This document shows positions 55,056 through 63,874 of a stretch of 64,000 bases of DNA, piece after piece. The notes beneath the pieces were generated by a model. The model was not told where the DNA came from, made no database searches, and saw only the letters and a list, made by a program, of their open reading frames with translations. Source of the stretch: Geobacter sp. OR-1 (GTDB lineage Bacteria > Desulfobacterota > Desulfuromonadia > Geobacterales > DSM-12255); the NCBI RefSeq assembly GCF_000813145.1, contig NZ_BAZF01000007.1, forward strand, positions 124,001 to 188,000. The letters are read 5' to 3'. The translations under genes were made by a program, and so were the position numbers. The first letter of the stretch is position 1; every line of letters begins with the position of its first letter.

Positions 55056-56036
55056 CTATCCCCCTCTTGGTTTCAAGTTGGTAACCTGTACGGCCTTGTT
55101 GCCGCCGCGAACACCGGGCATGCCCAGGAATTTCGGAATCCCGCCGATGCTGACCTGCACTTCGCTTCCGTATCGGGAATCGTCCATCATCACTGTATCG
55201 CCCGATTTCATCCCCAGCAGATCCGAGAGTGTGATGCTGGCGGTCCCCATCTGTACCGAGACTTCGAGAGGAGCCTGCATCAGCTCCTGCGACAGACGAG
55301 TTGACCAGTGCGGGTCAGCAGCCATCATGGTGAACTGGGCGCCGGCCTTGAGCTTTTCACGGATCGGGTCAATCGTCATGTACGGAACGGCAAAGATCAG
55401 GTTCCCGACAGTTTCTTCGATCTGGACCTGCAGATTCATGGTTATGACCATGTATTCCGGTGGCACAATGCTAACCATGCGCGGGTTGGACTCGATCTTG
55501 ATCAGGCTCATACTGGTGGTATGGAGCGGCGCCCAGGCCTTTTCCATCTCCGCGAGCATATCCTTTATGATTTTTTCGACGAGGCGCAACTCAATGGAGG
55601 TGAACGTCCGGTTGTTTTCCGGGATCTTGGGCGTTCCGGTGCCGCCGAGGATGGCGTCAACCACTGCAAAGACCATGGTGGCATCAAAGGCGATTATGGC
55701 AGCCCCCTTCAGGGGCTCAATCTTGTATATCGCCATGCAGACCGGCGACGGCAGGGTCTGCATGAAATCGTCGAATTTGAATGCCCTGGCGCCACCCTTT
55801 TTGATTTCGATCTGTTTCCGCAATCTGTTGGACAGGTTTGCCCGGTAATAACGGATAAAGTTATCGTATATGATGTCCAGGTTCGGAATGAACCCTTTGG
55901 AAGAGTCAGAACTGAAGAGGTTATAGTTGCTTACCCCGCCGCTCTCCTTTGCCAGCTCCTTTTCAGGGTCGATCTTCCCTTCGAAGACCGCCGAAAGTAG
56001 GGCTTCAATCTCTTCCTTGGTGAGGATATTCTCCAT
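55056..56036 (-). CDS. fliM: Flagellar switch protein FliM
   Basis: C-ring protein that binds phosphorylated CheY. The 326-residue protein has the N-terminal CheY-binding peptide in LTKEEIEALLSAVFEGKID, the CheC-like middle (FDATMVFAVVDAILGGTGTP, SIELRLVEKIIKDMLAEMEK) and the C-terminal SpoA domain (VSVQMGTASITLSDLLGMKS, GDTVMMDDSRYGSEVQVSIG). Full length. Confidence 0.97.
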   Translation of the reverse strand: MENILTKEEIEALLSAVFEGKIDPEKELAKESGGVSNYNLFSSDSSKGFIPNLDIIYDNFIRYYRANLSNRLRKQIEIKKGGARAFKFDDFMQTLPSPVCMAIYKIEPLKGAAIIAFDATMVFAVVDAILGGTGTPKIPENNRTFTSIELRLVEKIIKDMLAEMEKAWAPLHTTSMSLIKIESNPRMVSIVPPEYMVITMNLQVQIEETVGNLIFAVPYMTIDPIREKLKAGAQFTMMAADPHWSTRLSQELMQAPLEVSVQMGTASITLSDLLGMKSGDTVMMDDSRYGSEVQVSIGGIPKFLGMPGVRGGNKAVQVTNLKPRGG

Positions 56037-56051
56037 AGGTCAGCTCTTATC

Positions 56052-56573
56052 CTACTGAACCACGAAATCCGTGAAGTATACTTTGGTGACTTTTCCGGGT
56101 GGCAGGATCTTGTTCACTGCTGTCAATATTTCTTCACGAAGTTGGTTCTTGCCCTGCAGATCCTGAATCTCCTGCAGCGTCTTGGTGGTCAAAAGCACCA
56201 GGATTGCATCCCGAAGCGGCGCCTGCCTTGCTTCGACTTCTGCCTTGACTTCAGGGGTTGCCATCTCGAATTCCACCTTGACCTTGAGGTAGCGCACCTC
56301 CTGGCCATCATAGATGTTCACGATAAACGGCTCCAGGGGGAACACCGTTCCGCCCCCTCCCTTGCCGGCCTCGGCGCCGCCTCCGTGGCCGCCGGCACTC
56401 TTGGCCTCGGCCTTTTTGTCGGCGCCGCCCTCTTTTTTACTCCCGCCCATTGTCAACATGAGCACCACAACAATAACTACAACTGCCGCAACCGCAGCAC
56501 CGATAATAATGAATAGCTTCTTTTTACCGCCAGGAGCCTTCTCTTCCTTTGCCTGTTCGTCCTTGGCTGCCAT
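56052..56573 (-). CDS. fliL: Basal-body-associated protein FliL
   Basis: Stator-associated inner-membrane protein. The 173-residue protein has a basic N terminus, one membrane span (KKLFIIIGAAVAAVVVIVVV, about residues 19-42), a Gly/His/Ala-rich linker and the periplasmic domain FPLEPFIVNIYDGQEVRYLK, ATPEVKAEVEARQAPLRDAI and LPPGKVTKVYFTDFVVQ. GGAGGG is 8 nt upstream. First gene behind a sigma-54 promoter. Confidence 0.95.
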   Translation of the reverse strand: MAAKDEQAKEEKAPGGKKKLFIIIGAAVAAVVVIVVVLMLTMGGSKKEGGADKKAEAKSAGGHGGGAEAGKGGGGTVFPLEPFIVNIYDGQEVRYLKVKVEFEMATPEVKAEVEARQAPLRDAILVLLTTKTLQEIQDLQGKNQLREEILTAVNKILPPGKVTKVYFTDFVVQ

Positions 56574-56623
56574 TTACGGCCCTCCCTCTCGACATTGCAA
56601 GTTTCTTCACATCCGTTCCCCAT

Positions 56624-56639
56624 TGCAACTGGGGTGCCA
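56624..56639 (-). promoter_or_regulatory. Sigma-54 promoter of the fliL operon
   Basis: TGGCAC-CCCAG-TTGCA on the minus strand matches the sigma-54 -24/-12 consensus. It lies about 50 bp before the fliL start and would drive fliL-M-N-O-P-Q-R-flhB. The rest of the 56574-56844 gap holds the stem-loop described separately. Confidence 0.88.
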
Positions 56640-56794
56640 GAGAGAATTTAATTCCGCAAGTCAGATAATTGGCCGAAGAATTTGGCCGCGACGCTGTAAC
56701 TCCCTGCACAGCAACGGATTGAGCCGGGGGGACAAAAAAGGGGTGAGAAATAATTCCCAGGAATTTTGAATGGACTTAGTCAGTAATTTGACAC

Positions 56795-56833
56795 CAGAGA
56801 CCCGGCAGGCCATTAAAACCTGCCAGGTCTCTG
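56795..56833 (-). terminator. Stem-loop after flgE
   Basis: On the minus strand CAGAGACC-T-GGCAGG and CCTGCC-G-GGTCTCTG form a 14-15 bp stem with one mismatch and a 9-nt loop, 12 bp after the flgE stop. There is only a weak U-rich stretch after it. It is likely the end of the fliH-flgE transcript, or a 3' stabiliser, ahead of the fliL promoter. Confidence 0.65.
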
Positions 56834-56844
56834 ACATGAGTTGA

Positions 56845-58416
56845 CTACCGCTTAAGGTTTAGAAGTTCCTGCGTCATTTCATCGGCAGTGGTAATGGTCT
56901 TCGAGTTTGCGGAAAATGCCCGCTGGGCCTGGATCAGCTTCACGAACTGGGCCGCCATGTCGACGTTGCTCTGCTCCAGGGAGTTGGAAAGGATTTTTCC
57001 CACTCCCGGAGTGCTGGCATCGGATATCAAAGCCTGTCCGGACGCCAGCGTCTCCTCGAAAAGTGTGCTGCCGACCTTGGAAAGACCGTTGGTGGAAGCA
57101 AAACGGGCCAGAGCCACTTGGGCCAGTTTTTGCGACTGACCGTTGGAGTAAACACCGATCACATAGCCTTTTTCATCCACCTGGACCTTAGACAGACTCC
57201 CCTGGTAGTAACCGTCCTGGTTCTGGGAATTTACGATCGAGGCGCTGGCGAACTGCGTCGAAGCATTCACGCCGAAATCGAACAGGAGTGGCTGGGGAGC
57301 GGTCACACCGGAAAAGGTGATGTTCTGGGCTGCGGTAGCTGCAGGGGTCTGAGCGGTCAGAATTCCCGCGGTATTAAAAGTCATTGTTCCGTCAACCCAG
57401 GCCGGTGTTCCGTCTTGGACATTGGCATGCCAGTCCCAGGAGTTTACCCCGGTCTTGCGGTAGTAAGTCGTTACCGAGTGCGGGTTCCCCTGGGAGTCGT
57501 AAACAGTCATGCTGTTGGAAAAGTTCGATGTCCCGACCGGGTCTGTTGTTGAAAACGCAGTGGTAGCGGCATTTGCCGTTGCCACAGTGGCAACGCCGGC
57601 AGCGGCCTCGGTTACGCCGGTCAGGTCGATGGTGAGCGCCTGGGCATTGCCGTTTATGGTGGCGCTCGTAGCAATGGTGGTGGCCGGTATCGTGAACGCG
57701 CCGGTAGCAGAGGCTGTGGCCGGCGTTGCTCCCGCAATATCAGCCGACCAACTCCAGGCGTTTGCGGCTGTCTGCGTGAATGTAAGCGTTACTGCCCTGC
57801 TGGTGCCGCTATTATCCACCATGGTGGTGTTGACCGTATTCGTCCCTGTGGTCGAATTAAGGTTGCCGCCAATGGTCAGTGTATTGGCAATCCCCCCCGG
57901 GATCGTCTGGGTCGAGTCCAGATTCACGCGCGTAGTCAGGGTAGTCGTCATTTTCGGCGGCAGGGTGGAAAAGTTGGTCAGGTCTATCGCACCGAGAGAT
58001 CCGTTGTTCAGCCCTGTTGTCTGATTGATCCCATACCCCTGAAGCTGCAGGCCATCGGGATTGACCAGGATCTTGTTTTTGTCGAAATTGAATGCGCCGG
58101 CGCGGGTGTAACGTTGAGCCTCGCCGGGGTTCTTCACTATGAAAAAGGATTCGCCCTGAATCGCCAGGTCGGTGACGTTTTCCGTGTTCTCAAATGAGCC
58201 CTGGCTGAAGTTATTCTGGACCGCCTGGATCTGGACCCCGCGGCCAATCTGCGAGTTGTTGCCGATGCTTGAGGAGAGGACGTCCGAGAAGAGCATCCGG
58301 CCGTTCTTGAAGCCGATGGTATTGACGTTGGAGATGTTGTTGCCGAGAACGGATATGGCCTCGCCGTTGGCATTGAGACCGCTGATACCGGTATACATTG
58401 CGGATGTAATACTCAT
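56845..58416 (-). CDS. flgE: Flagellar hook protein FlgE
   Basis: Hook subunit. ATG 58416 was chosen (AGGAGG 8 nt upstream), giving 523 residues. N terminus MSITSAMYTGISGLNANGEA and ISVLGNNISNVNTIGFKNGR; C terminus SNSLEQSNVDMAAQFVKLIQ and AQRAFSANSKTITTADEMTQ. The middle (about residues 170-400) is a Thr/Ala-rich beta domain with FDSQGNPH-like VYDSQGNPHSVTTYYRKTG. Larger than the roughly 400 residues of enteric FlgE. Confidence 0.95.
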   Translation of the reverse strand: MSITSAMYTGISGLNANGEAISVLGNNISNVNTIGFKNGRMLFSDVLSSSIGNNSQIGRGVQIQAVQNNFSQGSFENTENVTDLAIQGESFFIVKNPGEAQRYTRAGAFNFDKNKILVNPDGLQLQGYGINQTTGLNNGSLGAIDLTNFSTLPPKMTTTLTTRVNLDSTQTIPGGIANTLTIGGNLNSTTGTNTVNTTMVDNSGTSRAVTLTFTQTAANAWSWSADIAGATPATASATGAFTIPATTIATSATINGNAQALTIDLTGVTEAAAGVATVATANAATTAFSTTDPVGTSNFSNSMTVYDSQGNPHSVTTYYRKTGVNSWDWHANVQDGTPAWVDGTMTFNTAGILTAQTPAATAAQNITFSGVTAPQPLLFDFGVNASTQFASASIVNSQNQDGYYQGSLSKVQVDEKGYVIGVYSNGQSQKLAQVALARFASTNGLSKVGSTLFEETLASGQALISDASTPGVGKILSNSLEQSNVDMAAQFVKLIQAQRAFSANSKTITTADEMTQELLNLKR

Positions 58417-58523
58417 TATTGCCTCCTTTTGTGTGAAACGCGTCAGTCGGTCGGCGTTTCGGTCGGGCTTCCTCCAGGAGGGCCAGCCCATTGGTTGTTT
58501 TGTTTATTCCATTCGCTGAGTCG

Positions 58524-58910
58524 TCATAGCACTACAGCTGAATCGATGTTGGTGAAAACATTTCCTTTCATAGATTCCCGATCCACGGCAGTCACCACAG
58601 TCCGGTTCTTCACGCTCACCACCAAGGCGGCATCCCCAAGCATGACCAGCGATTCGCGCCCACCTTTGCGGGCAACGGTATCGACCGCTCCTTCGAGTTT
58701 TTGCAGGTCGTTGTCGGAGAAACTTATCCCCCTTGCCTTCAAGCGGTCTTGCGCATGCTGCGAGAAGCGAACACCCTGAGAAGGGAGTTTTTCTTCAAGG
58801 ACTTTGGCAAACTTGTTACTGCCATCGATAGTCCCCGCAGGCTTAGGCGCCGAAGCCGGTTTCTGGGTTGGAACCTGGATCGGACTCGGAATAAAGATCC
58901 TGTCCACCAC
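58524..58910 (-). CDS. Flagellar operon protein (TIGR02530 type)
   Basis: A 128-residue protein found in many flagellar operons between flgD and flgE, with unknown role. It has SNKFAKVLEEKLPSQGVRFS, QHAQDRLKARGISFSDNDLQ and KLEGAVDTVARKGGRESLVM, then KNRTVVTAVDRESMKGNVFT and NIDSAVVL, the family pattern. It starts 1 bp after flgD stops. Confidence 0.88.
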   Translation of the reverse strand: MVDRIFIPSPIQVPTQKPASAPKPAGTIDGSNKFAKVLEEKLPSQGVRFSQHAQDRLKARGISFSDNDLQKLEGAVDTVARKGGRESLVMLGDAALVVSVKNRTVVTAVDRESMKGNVFTNIDSAVVL

Positions 58911-58911
58911 G

Positions 58912-59578
58912 TCAAGCTCCTTTCACTTTAATCACACTGCTCAACGGTACGCTTACACCGTTGACTGTAAGAAGAGGGGTCGTTCCGTCAAGAGCGACTC
59001 CTTCAACACGCCCCTGAATCATCGGGGTACCGTAAAACTGCTTCCCATTCGCATCCGTTGCGGTGACCGAAACGGAGTAGATTCCAGGCAGAAGGGTCTC
59101 CCCGTTTTTCACCCTTACCATCCCAGACAAGGCTGCCATCGCCTGCGGCAGATTCACCCTTGGCAAAGGTTTTCACCAGTTTGCCGGCAGCATCAGTTAC
59201 CTCCACCAGGACCGTTTTTGCCCCTGCAGGAAGATTATAGGCAATGGTCGGCTGCTGACCGGCCGTCAGGCTGATCTGATCCCCTTGGGCCAGTATGGTG
59301 GTACCCAGGAACGATACTGCTCCGAGGTTATTGCTGCTGTTCTGGGCATTAATAAGACTCTGCAGGTTGCTGTTGGTGTTGTAGGCCTGCTCAACCTGGG
59401 TAAGCTGCGCCAGCTGCCCGAGAAACTGGGTACTGTCCATGGGGTTGAGCGGGTCCTGGTTCTGCATCTGTGTTATGAAAAGCTTCAGGAAATCGTCCTT
59501 GTTCATGCCGGTGGCCTTTTTCATTGCCGCCGCCCCTGAAGCCGAGTCGGTTGCTGCTGTTGTTGCATTGATCGCCAT
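58912..59578 (-). pseudogene. flgD: Hook-cap protein FlgD, broken by a +1 frameshift
   Basis: Scaffold for hook assembly. From ATG 59578 (AGGAGGTGAAGAT before it) the frame has MNKDDFLKLFITQMQNQDPL, NPMDSTQFLGQLAQLTQVEQ and TVLVEVTDAAGKLVKTFAKG, then is lost at an A5 run near 59108-59112. The remainder, NGETLLPGIYSVSVTATDAN and GVSVPLSSVIKVKGA, is in the next frame. Removing one A yields WDGKGENGETLLPGIY, as expected of FlgD, and a 221-residue protein. Confidence 0.9.
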
Positions 59579-59591
59579 ATCTTCACCTCCT

Positions 59592-61307
59592 TTACATCAT
59601 CATGTCGAGCAGGGCGTCGCCTCGCGACTGCCAAGCTACCGGACCGGACTGGTCCAGTTCAGCGGTCCGGCCCATCAGCCAGCCGGACTGGCGGGGAGCA
59701 ACGTACTGCTGCTCCTGCTGCCGCCCTTCCCGGAACCCCTGGTTGAAGAACTGCCTGTTTCCCGTGGAGACATCGAACTGCTTCATCTCGATGTTCTGGC
59801 GGGCGAGCGACTCTTTCAGGCTCCCGAGATTTTCCATCAAGGCGTCTTTTACTGTCCTGTTTTCTGCAACGATTTCAACACGGAGACGCTGGTCTTCCAT
59901 CCTTACGCTGATCTTGAGCTCTCCCAGTTCAGCCGGGTTAAGCCTGATGGTAACCTGACCATTCTCCTGCATCACCCTGTGCTCGGCCAGTTTTTCCCGT
60001 ACCTGGCTGACAATCTGCTCAGATGATACCGGTTTGCGGGCATCTTCCGCTACCGCACTATCGGCCGAGGCCTGCTGCTTCCCATCCGCAGCTAAGACAA
60101 AAATCGCCTCCGCTCTCGACTGTTCATGTTTTGCCGCTGTTTCCGGCTCCAGCTTGGCGACTGCCGGTTTTACAAGTTCCTGCACCGACGCCTCTTCCCG
60201 CACTACCACTTCGATTGCCGCAGAGTCCAAATGGTTCTGCGCTTGCACTGCGGGCGCCTCCTCAACCACCGGCGACGGTACAGCAGCCGGGTGAATCTGA
60301 ACCGCTGCATTCTGAGCCTTCACATACTTTGGCTGCTGTTCCGGAACTGCTGTATCGGCAGCATTCTGCGCCATTACGGTCTTCGGCTGCAGTTCCTTAA
60401 CTGCTGTATCGGCAGCGTTCTGCGCCTCAACATATTTCGGATGAACTTCAGTTGTGTTACCTACGTTCTTTGTCTCAGGAACGACAAAGGACTCCATAGA
60501 TGTTCCCGGCTGGCTCTGGCCGGCTTTATCCTCCGCGCCAAGACTTTCCGGCAGCTGCGACTTTTCGTTCCCCTGCGTCCTGGCAACGATCACCGGCAAC
60601 GCAACCGGAGTTTCGCCCTCCCCATCCCCCTTCTCGAGCTTCTGTTCCGGGGTCTGGCGGGGGACCTGCGCCAGCATGCCGTTAATTATGGCCAGCAGTG
60701 CTGCTCTCTGGCCGTCGGCGCCCTGCTCATCAGGCTTTGAATCAATGGCCTCTTGAGTAAGCCGTTCCAACAGTGACTCACTTTTCAATGCCTGTTGACC
60801 AGCGCCTTCCGGCAAGGTAACTGCCGGTTCGGGGATCTCGGTCCCTTCCTGACCAATCAGGGTCCGGAGCTGGGCAATCAGTTGCTCAACATCGGCAACC
60901 GGACGACCACCCTTCAGCTGTTGATTCAGCGCTTCCGAAGAGCCTTCCAGCCGGCTCTTCAACTCTGTCAGCAACTGCATTATTGACAGAGCCTTCCCCT
61001 CCTGGCCAGCCGCCATTCCGGTTGCGGTAAATTCAGCGGTTTCCGTCCCAGTTGCGGGGGATTCGGACAAAAGTGCCATCAAAGCCTTGATATTGGCCGT
61101 TTGGTCACCTTCGGCAACTGCCTGTTGCGTAAAAACAGGGAGTTGGTCCTGAAGCGAGGTCCCGAGAAGTGTTGCGAAAAGAAGAGATTTCCCGGAAGAA
61201 TCGCCCGGCTGTCCGGGCTGTCCCAGCTGCCCGAAGGGTCCGTTTGCCGTTGCCGGCATTACGGGTGACTGCGTCATACTGCTCATCATCAATGTCATAA
61301 CGTCCAT
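59592..61307 (-). CDS. fliK: Hook-length control protein FliK
   Basis: Measures hook length and switches FlhB specificity. The 571-residue protein has a long, low-complexity, Gln/Ala/Glu-rich N-terminal and middle region and a C-terminal Flg_hook domain: NGQVTIRLNPAELGELKISV, RMEDQRLRVEIVAENRTVKD and ALMENLGSLKESLARQNIEM. Residues about 290-335 carry a tandem repeat. AAGGAGGTG is 7 nt upstream of ATG 61307. Confidence 0.93.
   Translation of the reverse strand: MDVMTLMMSSMTQSPVMPATANGPFGQLGQPGQPGDSSGKSLLFATLLGTSLQDQLPVFTQQAVAEGDQTANIKALMALLSESPATGTETAEFTATGMAAGQEGKALSIMQLLTELKSRLEGSSEALNQQLKGGRPVADVEQLIAQLRTLIGQEGTEIPEPAVTLPEGAGQQALKSESLLERLTQEAIDSKPDEQGADGQRAALLAIINGMLAQVPRQTPEQKLEKGDGEGETPVALPVIVARTQGNEKSQLPESLGAEDKAGQSQPGTSMESFVVPETKNVGNTTEVHPKYVEAQNAADTAVKELQPKTVMAQNAADTAVPEQQPKYVKAQNAAVQIHPAAVPSPVVEEAPAVQAQNHLDSAAIEVVVREEASVQELVKPAVAKLEPETAAKHEQSRAEAIFVLAADGKQQASADSAVAEDARKPVSSEQIVSQVREKLAEHRVMQENGQVTIRLNPAELGELKISVRMEDQRLRVEIVAENRTVKDALMENLGSLKESLARQNIEMKQFDVSTGNRQFFNQGFREGRQQEQQYVAPRQSGWLMGRTAELDQSGPVAWQSRGDALLDMMM
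60301..60440 (-). repeat. 54-bp tandem repeat inside fliK
   Basis: Two complete and one partial copy of a 54-bp unit encode KxVxAQNAADTAVxEQQP-like segments (seen as VEAQNAADTAVKELQPK, VMAQNAADTAVPEQQPK, VKAQNAAVQ). ACTGCTGTATCGGCAGC recurs 54 bp apart near 60346 and 60400. Copy number could vary and change protein length. Confidence 0.75.
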
Positions 61308-61340
61308 TCTGTCTCACCTCCTTTCGTTGTGGGATAACGA

Positions 61341-61445
61341 CAAAGTTAAAAGTTCATCTGCTGCGTTACGCTCGGGCTTCGTCACTGCGACGTACCGTAC
61401 CGGTACGCCTCATTCCTCACCCCTCGCAAGCCTTGCAACTGGAGC
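61341..61445 (-). repeat. Dispersed intergenic repeat, copy C
   Basis: The 195-bp gap between fliK and the motE-like gene holds, on the minus strand, GAGGCGTACCGGTACGGTAC, GTCGCAGTGACGAAGCCC and GAGCGTAACGCAGCAGATG. It aligns with copy B (GAGGCGTA ... TACGCCGCA ... GAAGC-GAGCG ... GAGATG) and, less well, copy A. A short reading frame across it is not a gene. The remainder of the gap shows nothing else. Confidence 0.5.
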
Positions 61446-61502
61446 TTCTTCCTTTGCCATAGATACATTATCAGTCAAAGGACTCGTAGCAAGTCCATCT
61501 GA

Positions 61503-62045
61503 TTATTTAATAGCTCTCGGGCCGGTCTGAAGATTCTCCTTGATCCACTTCAACAGTCTGGGCTGGCTGATGTATTTGGCCAGCTTCAACACGGTTTTCT
61601 GATCATATCTTTCCAGTAACCCGATGGCGACCGGCTCATCAAGCTTGTCCATTATCTTTGCCGCCTCTTCGGGTCTCATCGCCTTCAGAAGCTTGAACAT
61701 CTTCATGTATTTCGCGCTGGCCTGTTCCGCCTCTCTCTTCTTCTTTTCATTGAGGGTGGTTTCCAGCGCCTTCTGCGCGGCATTCAGTTCCTTGATCCTG
61801 GATTCAAGGCTTGCGGCGAGGCGGTTCAGCTCCTGTTCCTTTGCCGCCAGGGCAGCCTCTTTCTCCATCAACTGCTGCCGCCGTTTTTCCAGCCCCTGCA
61901 GCTCTTCTGCCGTGCTTTTAGGCTGGGTTTCCTGTTTTGCCGAGGCTCCTGACCCGGCTGCATCCGCAGGACGCAGATAGTTAATCCCTCCCGCGGCCAT
62001 GACGATCAGAAGAAATACCGCACCTGCCATGCCCAACCTGGTCAT
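61503..62045 (-). CDS. MotE-like flagellar protein (MgtE N-domain)
   Basis: A 180-residue protein with one N-terminal membrane span ([19 protein letters not shown]), a coiled coil (about residues 45-115, [20 protein letters not shown]) and a C-terminal MgtE-N type domain [20 protein letters not shown] and [20 protein letters not shown]. This matches MotE, a periplasmic chaperone of MotC in some bacteria, encoded near fliJ. Its exact role here is inferred. Confidence 0.82.
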   Translation of the reverse strand: MTRLGMAGAVFLLIVMAAGGINYLRPADAAGSGASAKQETQPKSTAEELQGLEKRRQQLMEKEAALAAKEQELNRLAASLESRIKELNAAQKALETTLNEKKKREAEQASAKYMKMFKLLKAMRPEEAAKIMDKLDEPVAIGLLERYDQKTVLKLAKYISQPRLLKWIKENLQTGPRAIK

Positions 62046-62488
62046 GGCTTGAACCTGCCTTTTTTCTGGACGGATATTTCATCAATGAAATCTCGTTCCT
62101 TGATCGCCAGCGCCTCCTTCTCTGCAGCCACCTTTTTCTCCTTGAACGACTCAAGCACCTTTTTTTCCTTAGCAGCGATCAGCAACGTTTCCCGGCGTTC
62201 GGCAACCTTAAGGTCAAGCGTGTCCACCTCTTCACGCTGCTCTTTTATCACCTTGACCTTCCGATGGAAAAAATTGACATACATCAGTAATTCGCTGGCG
62301 TTGATTCCCTCTGACTGCTTGATCGCCAACTCCTCTGACACTCTTGCCGCGTGTTCTTCCTCCCGCTTCAGCCGCTCTTCGGCATGGTCCAGCTCCCTCT
62401 TGGCTTCGGCAAGCTCCAGGGACCGCGCCTTTTCCACTTCCTTTCGAAAATTCAATACCTGTTGGAGCTTGAACCCTCGCTTGTGCAT
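62042..62488 (-). CDS. fliJ: Flagellar export protein FliJ
   Basis: Coiled-coil stalk of the export ATPase. The 148-residue protein begins [20 protein letters not shown] and is almost all heptad-like helix ([40 protein letters not shown]), ending [14 protein letters not shown]. It overlaps the motE-like gene by 4 bp. Confidence 0.93.
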   Translation of the reverse strand: MHKRGFKLQQVLNFRKEVEKARSLELAEAKRELDHAEERLKREEEHAARVSEELAIKQSEGINASELLMYVNFFHRKVKVIKEQREEVDTLDLKVAERRETLLIAAKEKKVLESFKEKKVAAEKEALAIKERDFIDEISVQKKGRFKP

Positions 62489-62530
62489 GAATTATCTCCC
62501 AAGAATCCGCTCAGATCCGGCTCAAGGAGA

Positions 62531-63874
62531 CTATGAGACGAAATCGGTCTCACTCCCCTGGGGGAAGATCGCATTCAGGTCCGCCAGCGCCTGTTCCATG
62601 CTGATGCCATCGTAAATATCCTGTTTGATGAAAGCGATCATCTCGTTCATCTTGGCGATGGCAGCATCGATTTTCGGATTGCTCCCCGATTTATAGGCTC
62701 CGATGTTGATCAGATCCTCGGACTGCCGGTAGGTTGCCAGCAACTCCTTGAATCTTCCGGCAAGCTTTTGATGCCCCCTGTCCGTAACATCGTTCATAAC
62801 CCTGCTGGCGCTGTGCAGGATATCGATAGGCGGATAGATATTTCTCGCCGCCAGCTCTCTTGAAAGCGTGATATGGCCATCCAGGATGCTGCGCATGGAA
62901 TCGGAGATCGGTTCGTTAAAGTCATCCCCTTCAACCAGAACGGTATACAGGCCGGTTATGTTCCCGTTCCGGAAATTCCCGGTCCGTTCAAGCAGTTTTG
63001 GCAGGGCGGCAAACACCGATGGCGTGTACCCCTTCGTTGTAGGTGGTTCGCCAATGGCAAGACCGACTTCTCGCATGGCCATGGCAAAACGGGTCGCAGA
63101 GTCCATCATCAGGAGAACCTTCTTCCCTTTGGACTGGAAATATTCCGCGATGGTAGTGGCAATATATGCCCCGCGCATCCGGACCAGCGGCGGCTGATCC
63201 GATGTGGCGACAACCACGACGGATTTCTGCAGCCCATCGGCCTGCAAATCCTTTTCTATGAACTCCCGGAGTTCCCGTCCGCGCTCCCCGATCAGTGCAA
63301 TGACATTGATGTCGGCCTCGGTATACCGGGCTATCATCCCCAGCATGGTCGACTTGCCGACCCCGGAGCCGGCCATGATACCGACCCGCTGCCCCTGTCC
63401 GCAGGTCAGAAGACCGTTTATTGCCCTGATGCCGAGGTTCAGCGGCTTTCTGATCGGCTCCCGTTCAAGCGGGTTGACCGGAGTGGCGTAAATCGGGCAC
63501 TCCTCTTCGGCGATAACAGGCCCTTTGCCGTCAATCGGCACGCCGAGACCGTCGATAACCCTGCCGAGGAGCCCCTGACCTACCTTCATCGAAGACTTCT
63601 GCCGCAGAACGGTTATCAGACTCCCTAATCCCACTCCCCGCAACTCTCCCAGCGGCATGAGCAGTGTCTTGTTGTCGCGGAAACCAACAACTTCCGCCGG
63701 AATTGGGGGACCGTCAGCCGGATGGACCTCGCACAGGCTCCCGACTGAGGTATCCGGGCAGTACCCTTCGATTACCAGACCGACGACCTGCGTCACCTTG
63801 CCGTTGAAACGAATCAGCCGCATATCGTCCACAACTGCCAGGTATCTGGAAAAATCTATTGCCGGTTCGTTCAT
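62531..63874 (-). CDS. fliI: Flagellum-specific ATPase FliI
   Basis: ATPase that readies export substrates. The 447-residue protein has Walker A VGIMAGSGVGKSTMLGMIAR (about residue 170), IALIGERGRELREFIEKDLQ, the Walker B region KVLLMMDSATRFAMAMREVG and YPPIDILHSASRVMNDVTDR. The ATG overlaps the fliH stop (ATGA). Confidence 0.97.
   Translation of the reverse strand: MNEPAIDFSRYLAVVDDMRLIRFNGKVTQVVGLVIEGYCPDTSVGSLCEVHPADGPPIPAEVVGFRDNKTLLMPLGELRGVGLGSLITVLRQKSSMKVGQGLLGRVIDGLGVPIDGKGPVIAEEECPIYATPVNPLEREPIRKPLNLGIRAINGLLTCGQGQRVGIMAGSGVGKSTMLGMIARYTEADINVIALIGERGRELREFIEKDLQADGLQKSVVVVATSDQPPLVRMRGAYIATTIAEYFQSKGKKVLLMMDSATRFAMAMREVGLAIGEPPTTKGYTPSVFAALPKLLERTGNFRNGNITGLYTVLVEGDDFNEPISDSMRSILDGHITLSRELAARNIYPPIDILHSASRVMNDVTDRGHQKLAGRFKELLATYRQSEDLINIGAYKSGSNPKIDAAIAKMNEMIAFIKQDIYDGISMEQALADLNAIFPQGSETDFVS

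Noticed and set aside
61327-61530. Small plus-strand open frame between fliK and the motE-like gene
   Set aside because: It is the opposite-strand reading of repeat copy C and enters the motE-like gene antisense.
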